This document shows, piece by piece, positions 41,798 through 51,177 of a DNA stretch of 64,000 nucleotides. Below the pieces are notes generated by a model that worked only from the letters and a program-made list of their open reading frames with translations, had not been told where the DNA came from and ran no database searches. The translations under genes were made by a program, and so were the position numbers. Each line of letters begins with the position of its first letter. Position 1 is the first letter of the stretch. This stretch comes from an uncultured Massilia sp. Its GTDB lineage: Bacteria > Pseudomonadota > Gammaproteobacteria > Burkholderiales > Burkholderiaceae. Location: positions 7,641-71,640 of the forward strand of contig CAMLMV010000033.1 in assembly GCA_946481275.1 (NCBI GenBank). The letters are read 5' to 3'.

Positions 41798-42682
41798 GTG
41801 CTTGATAGTTCGGCGCTGATCGCGCACACGACCAACCTCGACCTCGTGGTGCGCCACGTGCTGGCGGGGCTCGGCCACGGCATCCACGCCGGGCGCGAGC
41901 GGGGCGCCGGCGTCGAGTTCTCGGAATACCGGGCCTATGCACCCGGCGACGAGTGGCGCCGCGTCGACTGGAAACTCCTCGCGCGCGCCGATCGATATTA
42001 TGTGCGCGAGGCCGAGCGCGACAGCCACGTCGCCGTCTGGCTCGTGCTGGACGCGACCGCGTCGATGGCGGAACCCAGCCGCAGCGTGGAAGGGCTCACG
42101 AAGCTGCAGTACGCACGCGTGCTGCTCGCGTGCGTAGCCGCCATCGCGCAGCGCCAGGGTGACGCGTTCGGGCTCGTCGTGTGCCGCGGCGAGCGCGCCG
42201 ATTTCACGCCGGCCGCGCGCGGGCCGCGCCAGCTGCAGCGCGTGCTGGCGCGCCTGAACGGGGTGGACGCGGGCGGCGTGCTGCCCGGCGCCGACACCCT
42301 GCGCGCCAGCCTGCATTTCAGTCGTGCGCCCGGCGTCGTCTGCGTGGCGAGCGACTTCCTCGACTGGCCGTCGCCGCTGTCCGACGCACTGCTGCGCCTG
42401 CGCCGCATGCGCCACGACGTGCGCGCGCTGTGCCTGCACACGCAGGCCGAGGTGGATGCCGCGTTCGACACCGCGCCGGCTTATCGCGACCCCGAGCACG
42501 GCGGCGCCGTCTACCGCTTCGGCCGCGACGTCAAGGACGCGTACGTCCGCAACCGCGCGGTGCACTTCGACGAGGTCGTGCGTGCCTGCCGCAAGAACGA
42601 CGTGCCGCTGGTCCAGGCGCGTATCGAGCAGGCGCCGGGAGAGGTCCTGCGCGCCTGGTTACGGGGAGCGCGGGCCGCATGA
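41798..42682 (+). CDS. DUF58 (von Willebrand A-like) protein
   Basis: A 294-residue protein with the DUF58 signature YAPGDEWRRVDWKLLARADRYYVRE (residue 45 onward) followed by a VWA-like strand with a metal-site motif DATASMAE. No membrane segment. DUF58 proteins accompany MoxR ATPases and probably present client proteins to them. The GTG start lies 3 bp after the MoxR stop, and the next gene overlaps its stop by 4 bp (ATGA), so translation is tightly coupled. Confidence 0.92.
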   Translation: MLDSSALIAHTTNLDLVVRHVLAGLGHGIHAGRERGAGVEFSEYRAYAPGDEWRRVDWKLLARADRYYVREAERDSHVAVWLVLDATASMAEPSRSVEGLTKLQYARVLLACVAAIAQRQGDAFGLVVCRGERADFTPAARGPRQLQRVLARLNGVDAGGVLPGADTLRASLHFSRAPGVVCVASDFLDWPSPLSDALLRLRRMRHDVRALCLHTQAEVDAAFDTAPAYRDPEHGGAVYRFGRDVKDAYVRNRAVHFDEVVRACRKNDVPLVQARIEQAPGEVLRAWLRGARAA

Positions 42683-43548
42683 ACGGAATGAGCTTGTGGT
42701 GGTGGGCGCTGCCTGTCGTGGTGCTGCCCATCCTGTGGCACCGCCAGAAGCGCGAGCAGACGAAGACGTCGCTGCTCGCCTCCGCGCGCTTCCTGCCGGC
42801 GGCGGAACCGAAGCTGCGGCGCGTGTGGCGCTGGCACGACGTGATCCTGCTGGCGCTGCGCTGCCTGTTGCTCGTGACCCTGATCGCGCTGCTGGCCGAC
42901 CTCGTGCTGGCGTGGCGCGGGGACACGGTGCTGGTCGTGCCGGGGACGCCGCCGGCCGTCGTTGAAAAAGAAGCTGGGCAGCGCATCGCGCTGCCCGATC
43001 GCGACGCGGTGACGTGGCTGCACGCGCATGAGCGCGAATTCGAACCGGGCGCGCGCGTGGTCGTCGTCGGCGACGCCGTCATGCCGGCCGTGCGGCCGCG
43101 CTTCCGGCATGCCGTCGAGCTGCGCACGGTGGCGGCACCTGCCGTACCGGCCGAGCGCCATGTCGCCGTCTTCAGCGACCGCGCCGAAGACTGGCGCCGG
43201 CTGTTCGCGGCGGCCGAGGGCGCGTGGCATATCGTCGTCGATGCGGCGCCCGGACCGCGCACGGACCTCGTCGTGTGGGACCGGCCCGACGCGCCGCCGG
43301 CCGGCCTGCGCGCACCGCTGTGGCGCGCAGAGCCGCCGCACGATACCGACGGCGCACGCGCCCTGTTCGCCGCGTGGCAGCGCCAGTATTTCGGCGTACA
43401 ACCCTACACGGCGCCCGCACAGGCACTCGCGCCGGACGCCGCCGCGCCGGCCGGACCGGCTTCCGGCGCGCTGCGCCACTGGCTGGGTCTCGCGCTCGTC
43501 GTGCTGTTCGCACTCGAAAGGATTGTCACCCATGTCCGGCGCCGCTGA
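42679..43548 (+). CDS. BatA-like membrane protein
   Basis: A 289-residue inner-membrane protein. The N-terminal 80 residues resemble the BatA domain: one segment (LWWWALPVVVLPILWH), a cytoplasmic loop rich in basic residues (RQKREQTKTSLLASARFLP), and a second segment (LALRCLLLVTLIALLADLVLAW). A periplasmic part follows and the protein ends in a third segment (LGLALVVLFALERIVTHV). BatA proteins anchor MoxR-VWA systems to the membrane. The reading frame overlaps DUF58 by 4 bp and the next gene by 17 bp. Confidence 0.8.
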   Translation: MNGMSLWWWALPVVVLPILWHRQKREQTKTSLLASARFLPAAEPKLRRVWRWHDVILLALRCLLLVTLIALLADLVLAWRGDTVLVVPGTPPAVVEKEAGQRIALPDRDAVTWLHAHEREFEPGARVVVVGDAVMPAVRPRFRHAVELRTVAAPAVPAERHVAVFSDRAEDWRRLFAAAEGAWHIVVDAAPGPRTDLVVWDRPDAPPAGLRAPLWRAEPPHDTDGARALFAAWQRQYFGVQPYTAPAQALAPDAAAPAGPASGALRHWLGLALVVLFALERIVTHVRRR

Positions 43549-45517
43549 TCTTGCGCGCTCATTGCATATCACCTTGTGGCGCGCCGCATTGCTGCGCCGG
43601 GCCGGCTTGTGGTTCGTTGGTGCGCTGCCCTGGCTGCTGCTGCGTTCCGGCCCCGGCCTGCTGGCCTGGTCCGCGTTCTGCGCGTGGGATGGCCTGCACC
43701 TGCAACGCCGCGTGGCGCACGGCTGGACACACTGGATCGACGGCGCCGTGCCCGAGATGGAAGACAGCGCCGCGTTGCTGGCGCAGGAACCGGAGACGCC
43801 CGTCGCGCGCCTGCAGCGCGAGCGCCTGCTGAAGCGTATCGATGCCGCGCTGCCGCCGCGCCGCGTGCGCGCGATCGTGGCTGCGCACGTGCCGTTCGGC
43901 TGGACCTGGCTGCTCGCGAATCTCGCGCTCGCGGGCCTGGCGTGGGGTTCGTCCCTGCTGCCGCACGCGGCGGGCACGCCGCCCACCAAGGCGCCCGGCC
44001 GTCAGGCAGCCGCACCCGTCGCGCACGCGGGGCTGGTCGTAAAACTGGCGCCGCCGTCGTACACGGGCGTCGCGCCGTCGTCGTCCGCACCGAAGGATGC
44101 GCAGGTGCCGGAGCAGACGGCCGTCGAATGGTGCCTGGACGACCCGCACAAGGCGGATGAAACCATCGAGCTGAGCGACGGCCAGACCCTGCACGCGGGC
44201 CCGCAATGCGCGCGCTGGACGGCGACGGAATCCATCTTCTGGCGTTGGCGCGGCACGCGCTACACGCTGAAGGTGGTCCCGGACCAGCCGCCGGAGATCG
44301 CGATCACGCAGCCGAACGAGATGACGAAGGACCTGCCGCGCGATGCGAGGAACGCTGTCATTGCCGTCACCGTCACGGATGACTACCGCGTCCAGCAGGC
44401 CACGCTGCACCTGACATTGGCGCGCGGCAGCGGCGAGAACATCCGCTTCAGCGACCGCGAACTGCCGGTGCCCGCATCGTCGGACCCGCGCCGGCGCAAC
44501 TGGAGCCGCGATTGGCTGCTGGCGGACCTCGGCATGGAGCCGGGCGACGAGCTGTACTTTTTCGTGCGTGCGAGCGACAACGCGGCGCGGCCGCACACGG
44601 TGCAATCGCCCACGGTCACGCTGCGCCTGCCCGCGCCGCCGTCGGAACAGGATGAAGAGACGACGGCGCTGCCTACGCTCGTCAAGCCGGAAAGCCTGCG
44701 CAGCCAGCGCCAGGTGATCATCGACACGGAGCAGCTGGTCGCCGATATGCGGGTCAAGAAGATGCGCGAGGACGAGGTGCGCGAACGAAGTGAAAGCATC
44801 GCCGCCGACCAGACCGCGCTGCGCCGCCGCTACGGCCAGTTCCTCGGCGAGGAATCCACGCTGTTCGGCAAGGACGACGACCATGACGAGCATCCCGGCC
44901 AAAAGCTCGACGTGCTGCACGAATTCGGCCACGCGCACGACTCGGTCGAGAACGCGACCCTGTTCGACGACGCGACGAAAAAGCTGTTGCGCCGCGCGCT
45001 GTCCGCGATGTGGGATGCGGAAAAGGCACTGCGCGCCATCACGCCGAAGACGGCGCTGCCGCCTGAGTACAAGGCGCTGGAAGCAATCAAGGAATTGCAG
45101 CAGTCGGAACGCATCTACCTGCACAAGACGGCGTTCGCCCCGCCGGCCATCAAGGAGGACAAGCGCATGAGCGGCGACATGGCCGGCGCGGCCAGCTACA
45201 AGCGCGCGCAGGCGGACGCCGCGGAGATCGTGCCGGCGAACCTGCGCGACCTCGTGCAGGCGCTCGGCGGCGAGGGTCCGCTGCCCGCGCTGTGGACGCG
45301 CACGGCGCACGACTGGGTGCGCGAGCGCATCGCGGACGATGAGCAGCGGCTCGCGGCGCAGCGGGCGATCCAGGACGTTGCCGACGGCAAGCCCGCCGCG
45401 CGTGCGCAACTGGCCGCGTGGCTGCGCGGCGGCGTGCTTGACGCGCCCGTGCTGCTGCAGGCGCGGCCCGTCGTCGAGACGCCGTTCGCGAAAGCGCTGC
45501 GGGGAGGCGGGCGATGA
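43532..45517 (+). CDS. Large membrane protein of the MoxR-DUF58 cluster (DUF4175-like)
   Basis: A 661-residue protein. Two or three hydrophobic segments lie in the first 150 residues (LWFVGALPWLLL, WTWLLANLALAGLAWGSSLL). A periplasmic region with immunoglobulin-like strands follows (VVPDQPPEIAITQPNEM, AVTVTDDYRVQQATLHLTLARG). The second half is long, charged and probably coiled-coil (DTEQLVADMRVKKMREDEVRERSES). The layout fits DUF4175-type proteins of such operons. It begins inside the end of the BatA-like gene and its stop overlaps the next start (ATGA). The function is unknown; it may bridge client and ATPase complexes across the membrane. Confidence 0.72.
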   Translation: MSGAADLARSLHITLWRAALLRRAGLWFVGALPWLLLRSGPGLLAWSAFCAWDGLHLQRRVAHGWTHWIDGAVPEMEDSAALLAQEPETPVARLQRERLLKRIDAALPPRRVRAIVAAHVPFGWTWLLANLALAGLAWGSSLLPHAAGTPPTKAPGRQAAAPVAHAGLVVKLAPPSYTGVAPSSSAPKDAQVPEQTAVEWCLDDPHKADETIELSDGQTLHAGPQCARWTATESIFWRWRGTRYTLKVVPDQPPEIAITQPNEMTKDLPRDARNAVIAVTVTDDYRVQQATLHLTLARGSGENIRFSDRELPVPASSDPRRRNWSRDWLLADLGMEPGDELYFFVRASDNAARPHTVQSPTVTLRLPAPPSEQDEETTALPTLVKPESLRSQRQVIIDTEQLVADMRVKKMREDEVRERSESIAADQTALRRRYGQFLGEESTLFGKDDDHDEHPGQKLDVLHEFGHAHDSVENATLFDDATKKLLRRALSAMWDAEKALRAITPKTALPPEYKALEAIKELQQSERIYLHKTAFAPPAIKEDKRMSGDMAGAASYKRAQADAAEIVPANLRDLVQALGGEGPLPALWTRTAHDWVRERIADDEQRLAAQRAIQDVADGKPAARAQLAAWLRGGVLDAPVLLQARPVVETPFAKALRGGGR

Positions 45518-47028
45518 TCGCCGTCGCCGCTGTCGCCATCGGCGTGCTGGCCGCGCTGGCGTATGCCGTGGGCCGGCGCTGGATCGATGCTGTGCTGGCG
45601 CTCGTCGCGGGTGTCGCGTTGGCCGGCGCGGTCGGTGAATTCGCGTTGCCGGGCGAGGCGGGGACCACGCTGACGGTCGATGCGGCCGATCCGCCGCGCA
45701 CGCTGGCCGGCATACGGACGTTGCGCCTGTCCGGCGACGGCCTGCGCGCGGCCGAGTGGGACGACCTGCCGGCCCGTCCGCTCGACTGGAAGCAACCGGA
45801 TACGCCCGCCATCGATCTCGACTTCCCGCGCACGATCGCGCTGGGCCGCGTGTTCCCGCTGAGGGTGCACCGCTCGTGGTCCGCGTCCGGCCGTCTGCAA
45901 CTGCTGGCGGAGAACGGTCAGATATTGGCCGAAGCGAAGGGAGACACCGACCTCGCCGTGCAATGGCTGCCGCCCGTCGCGGAGCGGCTGGTCTTGAGGG
46001 CGCGCCTGCTTGATGCTGCCGGCAAGGTCGTCGATGAGGGCCCGGTACCGTTCACGGTGACGGAGCCCGCGCCGCTGCAGGTGCGCGGCCGGTTCGGCGC
46101 GCCTTCGTTTGACCTGCGCGTGCTGGACGACCTGCTGGCGGCCAGCGGCGCCGTCATCGACTGGCAGGTCGAACTGGGCAAGGGACTGGAGCGTGCCGAG
46201 ACGGCGCGTGCGGAGATGGACAAGCCGGACATCGAGATCGTCGACGCGGCGTGGTTCGAGCGGGCCGGTGCGGGCACCCGCGACGCGCTGCTGTCCCGCG
46301 TGGCCGGCGGCACGCGGCTGCTCGTGCTGGGCGCGAACGCGCGCGATGCCGGTACGTGGGCGCGCAGCGTGCAGTTGCCGCTGGCGCCGCAGCCGGCCAA
46401 CAAGACCGCCGGCACGGTGCTGCCGATGGCGTCCGGCGGCCTGAATCCGAACGGCGACCGCGCCGGCGAGTGGACAGGTAAAGACGGCTTGTGGACGCGC
46501 GACTGGAAAGACGGCCGCATCGCCTGGCTGGGCGTGGGCGACTGGCATCGCCACGCGATCGCGCAGCCGCGCCAGCTGGCGCTGTGGTGGCAGGACATTC
46601 TCGACCGCCTGCACGTGCAACGCCGCGCTGACGTCGCATGGCTCGACCCGGAGGAGATGCCGCTGCCGCACCGGCGCCTCGCGATCTGCGCGCGCGGCGT
46701 GAGCGGGAACGTGACCGTGGCGGAACTGAAGCAGACGCTCGCCTGGCAGCGCCGCCCGGAACACGTGGACGCCGCCTGCGTGGCCGTGTGGCCCGCGGCC
46801 AGCGGCTGGCTGCATCTGCAAGCTGACAAGAACGAGGGCCAGGTGTACGTGTACGCGCCGGGCGACTGGCCATTGTGGCAACGCAGCGAACGCCGCGCGG
46901 CGACGGTGCAGTATGCGGCGCGCACACCGGCGCCGGTCGCGCCGGGTACGCGGCTGCTCCCTGTGTGGCCGTTCGGCGTCGCGTTCGCGCTGGCGATGCT
47001 CTGTCTCTGGTGGCGCGAACGGCGCTGA
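45514..47028 (+). CDS. Membrane-anchored protein, last gene of the TldD-MoxR operon
   Basis: A 504-residue protein with two N-terminal segments (VAAVAIGVLAALAYAVG, AVLALVAGVALAGAVGEF) and one C-terminal segment (LPVWPFGVAFALAMLCLWW). In between lies a large periplasmic part with a Rossmann-like stretch (IEIVDAAWFERAGAG, GGTRLLVLGANARD) that could be a GATase1-type fold. The family is not recognised. Overlap of start and upstream stop shows coupling. The next gene follows 72 bp later and could be cotranscribed. Confidence 0.72.
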   Translation: MIAVAAVAIGVLAALAYAVGRRWIDAVLALVAGVALAGAVGEFALPGEAGTTLTVDAADPPRTLAGIRTLRLSGDGLRAAEWDDLPARPLDWKQPDTPAIDLDFPRTIALGRVFPLRVHRSWSASGRLQLLAENGQILAEAKGDTDLAVQWLPPVAERLVLRARLLDAAGKVVDEGPVPFTVTEPAPLQVRGRFGAPSFDLRVLDDLLAASGAVIDWQVELGKGLERAETARAEMDKPDIEIVDAAWFERAGAGTRDALLSRVAGGTRLLVLGANARDAGTWARSVQLPLAPQPANKTAGTVLPMASGGLNPNGDRAGEWTGKDGLWTRDWKDGRIAWLGVGDWHRHAIAQPRQLALWWQDILDRLHVQRRADVAWLDPEEMPLPHRRLAICARGVSGNVTVAELKQTLAWQRRPEHVDAACVAVWPAASGWLHLQADKNEGQVYVYAPGDWPLWQRSERRAATVQYAARTPAPVAPGTRLLPVWPFGVAFALAMLCLWWRERR

Positions 47029-47100
47029 ATTTGCAACCCTTCGGCACGATGTTCGGGAACGTGCGATGATCGCCCATCGTCCGCACGCTCCGTTATCGCC

Positions 47101-48132
47101 ATGTCTGAAACCAACGCCCCACGTCTCCCCGACGGCCGTTTCCGCAACGTCGTCCCGCGTCGCCGCCAGGGCATCCTGGAGATGCTGGCGCTGTTCTGGA
47201 AAGTGTCGACGACGAAGCCGAAGACAGCCATGCCCGACCAGCCGCTGCCCGTGCAGCCGGTGACAAGGGCCGACATCGAATCCGCACCCGACGCGAGCCT
47301 ATGGCGCCTGGGCCATTCGACCATGCTGTTCAAGCTCGCCGGCCGCTACTGGCTCACGGACCCCGTGTTTTCCGAGCGCGCCGCGCCGGTGCAGTGGGCC
47401 GGTCCGAAGCGTTTTCACGCAGCGCCGATCGATATCGAGGCGCTGCCGCGGCTTGCCGGCGTGATCCTGTCGCACGACCATTACGACCACCTGGATCACG
47501 CCAGCATCAAGCGCCTGATCCCGAAGACCGACCAGTTCATCGCGCCGCTGGGTGTGGGCGACCGCATCGTCCGCTGGGGCGTCGATGCCGCGAAGGTGCG
47601 CCAGCTCGACTGGTGGCAATCGACGGACGTCGAGGGCCTGCGCCTGACGGCCGCGCCGTCGCGGCATTTTTCGGGCAGGAGTCTCAGCGACGGCGACCGC
47701 ACCTTGTGGGTGTCGTGGGTGATCGAGGCGGCCGGCCTGAAGCTGTTCTTCAGCGGCGACACGGGTTACCACGATGATTTCAAGACCATCGGCGAGCGTT
47801 TCGGCCCGTTCGACGTGACGTTCCTCGAAAACGGCGCGTACAACGAGATGTGGCCCGAGGTGCACATGCTGCCCGAGGAGACGCTGCAGGCGCACCTGGA
47901 TTTGCGCGGACGCTGGCTGGTGCCGGTCCACAACGGCACGTTCGATCTGGCGCTGCATCCGTGGTACGAGCCGTTCGAGCGTATCGCCGACCTCGCGCGC
48001 GCGGCCGGCGTGAAGCTGGCGACGCCGATGATGGGCGAGCGCCTGGCGCTGGCGCAGCCGCAGGAAGGCGCCAGCTGGTGGCGCGAGGCGATGCCGGCGC
48101 CGGCCTTGCCGCTCACGCCCGCAGCGCGCTGA
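47101..48132 (+). CDS. MBL-fold metallo-hydrolase (NAPE-PLD-like)
   Basis: A 343-residue soluble protein of the metallo-beta-lactamase fold: GHSTMLFKLAGRYWLTDPVF at the front, the metal motif SHDHYDHLDHASI (HxHxDH), FSGDTGYHDDF for the bridging Asp, and PVHNGTFDLALHPWYEPFER near the end. This arrangement is that of the NAPE-phospholipase D/UlaG-like branch, which acts on lipids or small metabolites. The last 20 bp overlap the convergent ligase gene. Whether it belongs to the TldD operon upstream is unclear. Confidence 0.88.
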   Translation: MSETNAPRLPDGRFRNVVPRRRQGILEMLALFWKVSTTKPKTAMPDQPLPVQPVTRADIESAPDASLWRLGHSTMLFKLAGRYWLTDPVFSERAAPVQWAGPKRFHAAPIDIEALPRLAGVILSHDHYDHLDHASIKRLIPKTDQFIAPLGVGDRIVRWGVDAAKVRQLDWWQSTDVEGLRLTAAPSRHFSGRSLSDGDRTLWVSWVIEAAGLKLFFSGDTGYHDDFKTIGERFGPFDVTFLENGAYNEMWPEVHMLPEETLQAHLDLRGRWLVPVHNGTFDLALHPWYEPFERIADLARAAGVKLATPMMGERLALAQPQEGASWWREAMPAPALPLTPAAR

Positions 48133-49432
48133 CCACCAGCTTGCGCTTGCCGTTCGGCGCCAGCGGGATGTCGCTTTCTTCCTGCAACGCGATGTCGAAC
48201 CGGTCACCCCAGCGGCGGCGCTGGGCGTCCAGCAGGAAGGCGCGTTGGGTAGCGTCGAGCGGGCCGTGGCGTCCCACCACCGCGAGGACGATTTCGCCGG
48301 GACGCCGCTGGCGCACCTGGTACAGGCGCACGACGTCCCAGGTGGCTTCGTCGATGACGATGGAAAGACCCGGGATGCGGTTGCCCGCGCGGTCGATCAG
48401 GAATTCCTGCGCGCGGCCGTCGATGGCGGCGCAGTGGCCGCCCGCGTCGATCACGCCGTAGTCGCCCGTGCGGTAGCGGATCAGCGGCATCACGTCGTTC
48501 CACAGCGATGTCCCGACGATTTCAGCGCGCGTGCCGTCCCAGCGGTTTTCCGACCAGCCGTACAGGGGCTGGAAGCGGTAGGCCGGGTTCTCCGTGCCGG
48601 TACACGTGGCGAAGGCCAGGTTCGTGCGTTCCGACAGGCCGTAATTGAGCGAGACGGGGCAGTCGAACAGCCGGCGCAGCGCCGCCAGTTGCGCGGGCGT
48701 GACGGGCTCGGACGCCAGCAGCACGGCGCGCACGCGGAAATCGAGGTCGCCGGGATCGAGCAGTTCGGCCAGCGCGGCCGCGGAGCTTGGATACGCGTGC
48801 ACGTAGTCCGGGCGGAAGCGGTTGAGGGCCGCGAGGATGGCGGCGCGGTGCGCGGGCCCGACGTGGTAGGGCGACAGCATCAGGCGGTTGCCCGCCTCGC
48901 GCACCGGCGGCTCGTGCGCGAGGCGGCGCGCGTCGGCGCCGATACGCAGGATGCGCGATTTGTCGAACGAGAAGTCGAAGCGTCCCCACTCGTGTGCGAA
49001 GAAGGCTTTTTCGATGTCGGCCAGGCGCTTGCTGCGCCACATGCCGATGCCCTGGCCGGACGAGCCGCCGCTCGTCGCGTACAGCAGCCGGCGCGGGTCG
49101 AGGCGGCTGTCGAGAAAGTCGCGCTGCCGCGCCATCACGTCGTCCTTGGTCAGGTAAGGAAAGGCAGCGAGCACCTCGGCGAGCGGTTCATGCGCCGCCT
49201 CGGCGACGCTGAGCCGCACGGTGCGGCGGTAGTGCGGCACGTCCGCGAGCGCGTGCACGAGGATGCGGCGCAGGCGCCATCGCGCCAGCGCATCGACGGC
49301 CGCGGCGTCGCCGGCGAGCAGCGCGCGCAGGCGGAAATAGTCCTGGTGGTACAGCAGGCGGGCCGGAAGATACGGGCGCCACGCGTAATAGCGGCGCGCC
49401 AGCCAGCCGTACAGGGCGGCGCGCTCAAGCAT
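48113..49432 (-). CDS. PaaK/CapK-like adenylate-forming enzyme
   Basis: A 439-residue cytoplasmic protein of the phenylacetate-CoA ligase/CapK branch of the ANL superfamily. The phosphate loop is [14 protein letters not shown], the adenylation motif [13 protein letters not shown], and the C-terminal [10 protein letters not shown] carries the ribose-binding Asp. It ends in a small domain (GKRKLVV with the usual C-terminal Lys region). It activates a carboxylic or amino acid as AMP ester; the substrate is unknown. Its start overlaps the opine dehydrogenase stop by 8 bp, so the two probably form one pathway. Confidence 0.82.
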   Translation of the reverse strand: MLERAALYGWLARRYYAWRPYLPARLLYHQDYFRLRALLAGDAAAVDALARWRLRRILVHALADVPHYRRTVRLSVAEAAHEPLAEVLAAFPYLTKDDVMARQRDFLDSRLDPRRLLYATSGGSSGQGIGMWRSKRLADIEKAFFAHEWGRFDFSFDKSRILRIGADARRLAHEPPVREAGNRLMLSPYHVGPAHRAAILAALNRFRPDYVHAYPSSAAALAELLDPGDLDFRVRAVLLASEPVTPAQLAALRRLFDCPVSLNYGLSERTNLAFATCTGTENPAYRFQPLYGWSENRWDGTRAEIVGTSLWNDVMPLIRYRTGDYGVIDAGGHCAAIDGRAQEFLIDRAGNRIPGLSIVIDEATWDVVRLYQVRQRRPGEIVLAVVGRHGPLDATQRAFLLDAQRRRWGDRFDIALQEESDIPLAPNGKRKLVVSALRA

Positions 49433-50522
49433 CGAGCAGGCGGCGGAAGTCGGCCGGCGACGCGTCGCCCAGCCCGAGGCTGGCCAAGGTGCGCGCCTCG
49501 GGCTCGCTGTGGAAATCGCGGTCGAGCAGGCCTTCGGCGATCACGATCAGCGCGTCCGCCACCGGCGTCGGCACGTCCATCAGGCGGCCGATCGAGGACA
49601 GCAGGGCAAGGCCCATCGGCACGTCTTCCGTGATGAAGCGCGTCTCCATGCTGGCCGGTCCTTTCGGACCGCCTTCCCGTGCGTAGCGGCGGAACACGGC
49701 CAGCGCGGGTTCGTCCAGGTCGTCGGCGTTGCGGAAGCGGCACTCGTCGAAGTAAGGCGACGGCTGGCCGCCCGTGGCCGCGATGACGGCGTTCTTTTCC
49801 GCGTCGAGCCGTGCCAGCAGGCGCAGGACCGACGGCGTGAACGCTTCGCGGTACATCCAGAATTCGCCGTCGGCGTACTCGATGCGGCTGGCCGAGAGCA
49901 GCGTGCCGATCGTGTGCACGACGAGGTTCGGGTTGTGCAGCGCGGATTCGACGACGTTGGTGCGGATCGCGACATAGGTCGGGAACAAACGGGCTGCGCG
50001 CGCCAGTCCCTCGGCTGCGCGGGCCCGCGGCACGAAGGCCAGCGCGTTGCGCACGTTGCGGAACAGGATGTCGACGGTGCCCGGCGCGACGAGGCGCGCA
50101 TCGTACGGCAGGCTTTCGCCTTCCGCCAGCAGGAACCCGGCGCGGGCCTGCCAGGGCAGGAAGTGAAATGAACCCAGGTAGCCGGGCGCCAGCAGCACGA
50201 GCGGGCGGCCGTCGAGCCGCGGACCGATCAGCGCCGCGACGTGCGGATGGCATTGCGTCTGCGTGGTGACGACGACGGCGTCCGGCGCGATGTCGAAGGC
50301 TTCGTCGGGATCGCGCGTGGCGAGCGCCAGTGCGGCCGTGCGCGGTGCGCCGTCGCCGGTCTTGCCGTTCACCGTGATCGTGTGCGTTGCGGCGACCGCG
50401 TCGAAATTCTCGTCGTGCAGCGCGCGCGACGTCTTGAGCAGGGCGACACGGTGACCGTCCAGCGCCAGCAGGGCCCCGAGCGCGCAGCCGGCATTGCCGG
50501 CGCCAACCATTAACACATTCAT
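49425..50522 (-). CDS. Opine (octopine/nopaline) dehydrogenase family protein
   Basis: A 365-residue NAD(P)-dependent enzyme. The Rossmann motif [19 protein letters not shown] opens the protein, and the C-terminal opine dehydrogenase domain starts with [21 protein letters not shown], which holds the catalytic His. The family joins an amino acid to a keto acid by reductive condensation; relatives make octopine, nopaline and the opine metallophores. Staphylopine-type clusters pair it with a nicotianamine synthase; here it is coupled to an adenylating enzyme instead. The GGAG ribosome site is 9 bases upstream of the ATG. Confidence 0.9.
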   Translation of the reverse strand: MNVLMVGAGNAGCALGALLALDGHRVALLKTSRALHDENFDAVAATHTITVNGKTGDGAPRTAALALATRDPDEAFDIAPDAVVVTTQTQCHPHVAALIGPRLDGRPLVLLAPGYLGSFHFLPWQARAGFLLAEGESLPYDARLVAPGTVDILFRNVRNALAFVPRARAAEGLARAARLFPTYVAIRTNVVESALHNPNLVVHTIGTLLSASRIEYADGEFWMYREAFTPSVLRLLARLDAEKNAVIAATGGQPSPYFDECRFRNADDLDEPALAVFRRYAREGGPKGPASMETRFITEDVPMGLALLSSIGRLMDVPTPVADALIVIAEGLLDRDFHSEPEARTLASLGLGDASPADFRRLLDA

Positions 50523-50624
50523 ACTTGAGCTCCGTCAGAATCGTCGATGACGTTTCATGACAATGCCCATTACACTTTTGGTTGAGTTGCGCTGGCTCAG
50601 TCGTATGCGTTGCGCATGAGGGAA

Positions 50625-51137
50625 CTATTTACGGTAGCGGTAGGTCTGCAGGGGGCCGTCCGGGAAGCTGACGGTTTCGGCGGCGATGGCGCCGGCTTTG
50701 AGTGCGACACGGCGCGACGCTTCGTTGCCGGGCTTGATCAGGCTGATCAACGACGTCATGCCCAGCGTGCCGAATGCGACGTCGCGCACGGCCCGCGCCG
50801 CTTCCGTGGCGAGACCGCGTCCGCGCAGCGCGGGCACGATCATCCAGCTCAGTTCCGCTTCATCCCACCCGGCCGGCTGGAACAGGCCGACGCGGCCGAC
50901 GAAGCTGCCGTCGGCGGGATCTTCGAGCATCCACGCGCCGTAGCCGCGCATCTGCCAGTGCCCGATCAGCATGGCGAGATGCAGCCAGGCGTCCGTCCGG
51001 TCCAGCGGGCGGCCCTGGCCGATGTAGCGCATCGTGTACGGGTCCGCATGCAGGGCGGCGAATGCCGTCGCGTGGCGGGCTGCCGGGACTACCAGTTGCA
51101 GGCGCGCGGTGTGCAGGAGCGTGATGTCGGTGGCCAT
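50625..51137 (-). CDS. GNAT-family N-acetyltransferase (RimJ/RimL-like)
   Basis: A 170-residue cytoplasmic enzyme. TARLQLVVPAARHATAF and YTMRYIGQGRPLDRTDAW are the usual RimJ/RimL front, and the acetyl-CoA loop reads IVPALRGRGLATEAARAVRDVAF (Q/RxxGxG/A type), followed by LISLIKPGNEASRRVALKAGA. Members acetylate protein N-termini, amino acids or antibiotics. It lies 102 bp upstream of the opine gene on the same strand, so it might modify the same product, but this is only a guess from position. Confidence 0.9.
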   Translation of the reverse strand: MATDITLLHTARLQLVVPAARHATAFAALHADPYTMRYIGQGRPLDRTDAWLHLAMLIGHWQMRGYGAWMLEDPADGSFVGRVGLFQPAGWDEAELSWMIVPALRGRGLATEAARAVRDVAFGTLGMTSLISLIKPGNEASRRVALKAGAIAAETVSFPDGPLQTYRYRK

Positions 51138-51177
51138 GCCCCATGCTAGCCCGAGCGGGGCCGGGGCCGGCGCACGA

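Noticed and set aside
47043..47064. GGCACG...CGTGC repeat upstream of the MBL gene as a sigma-54 promoter
   Set aside because: The GG and GC are not 10 bases apart and the arms are only five bases, common by chance in this composition.
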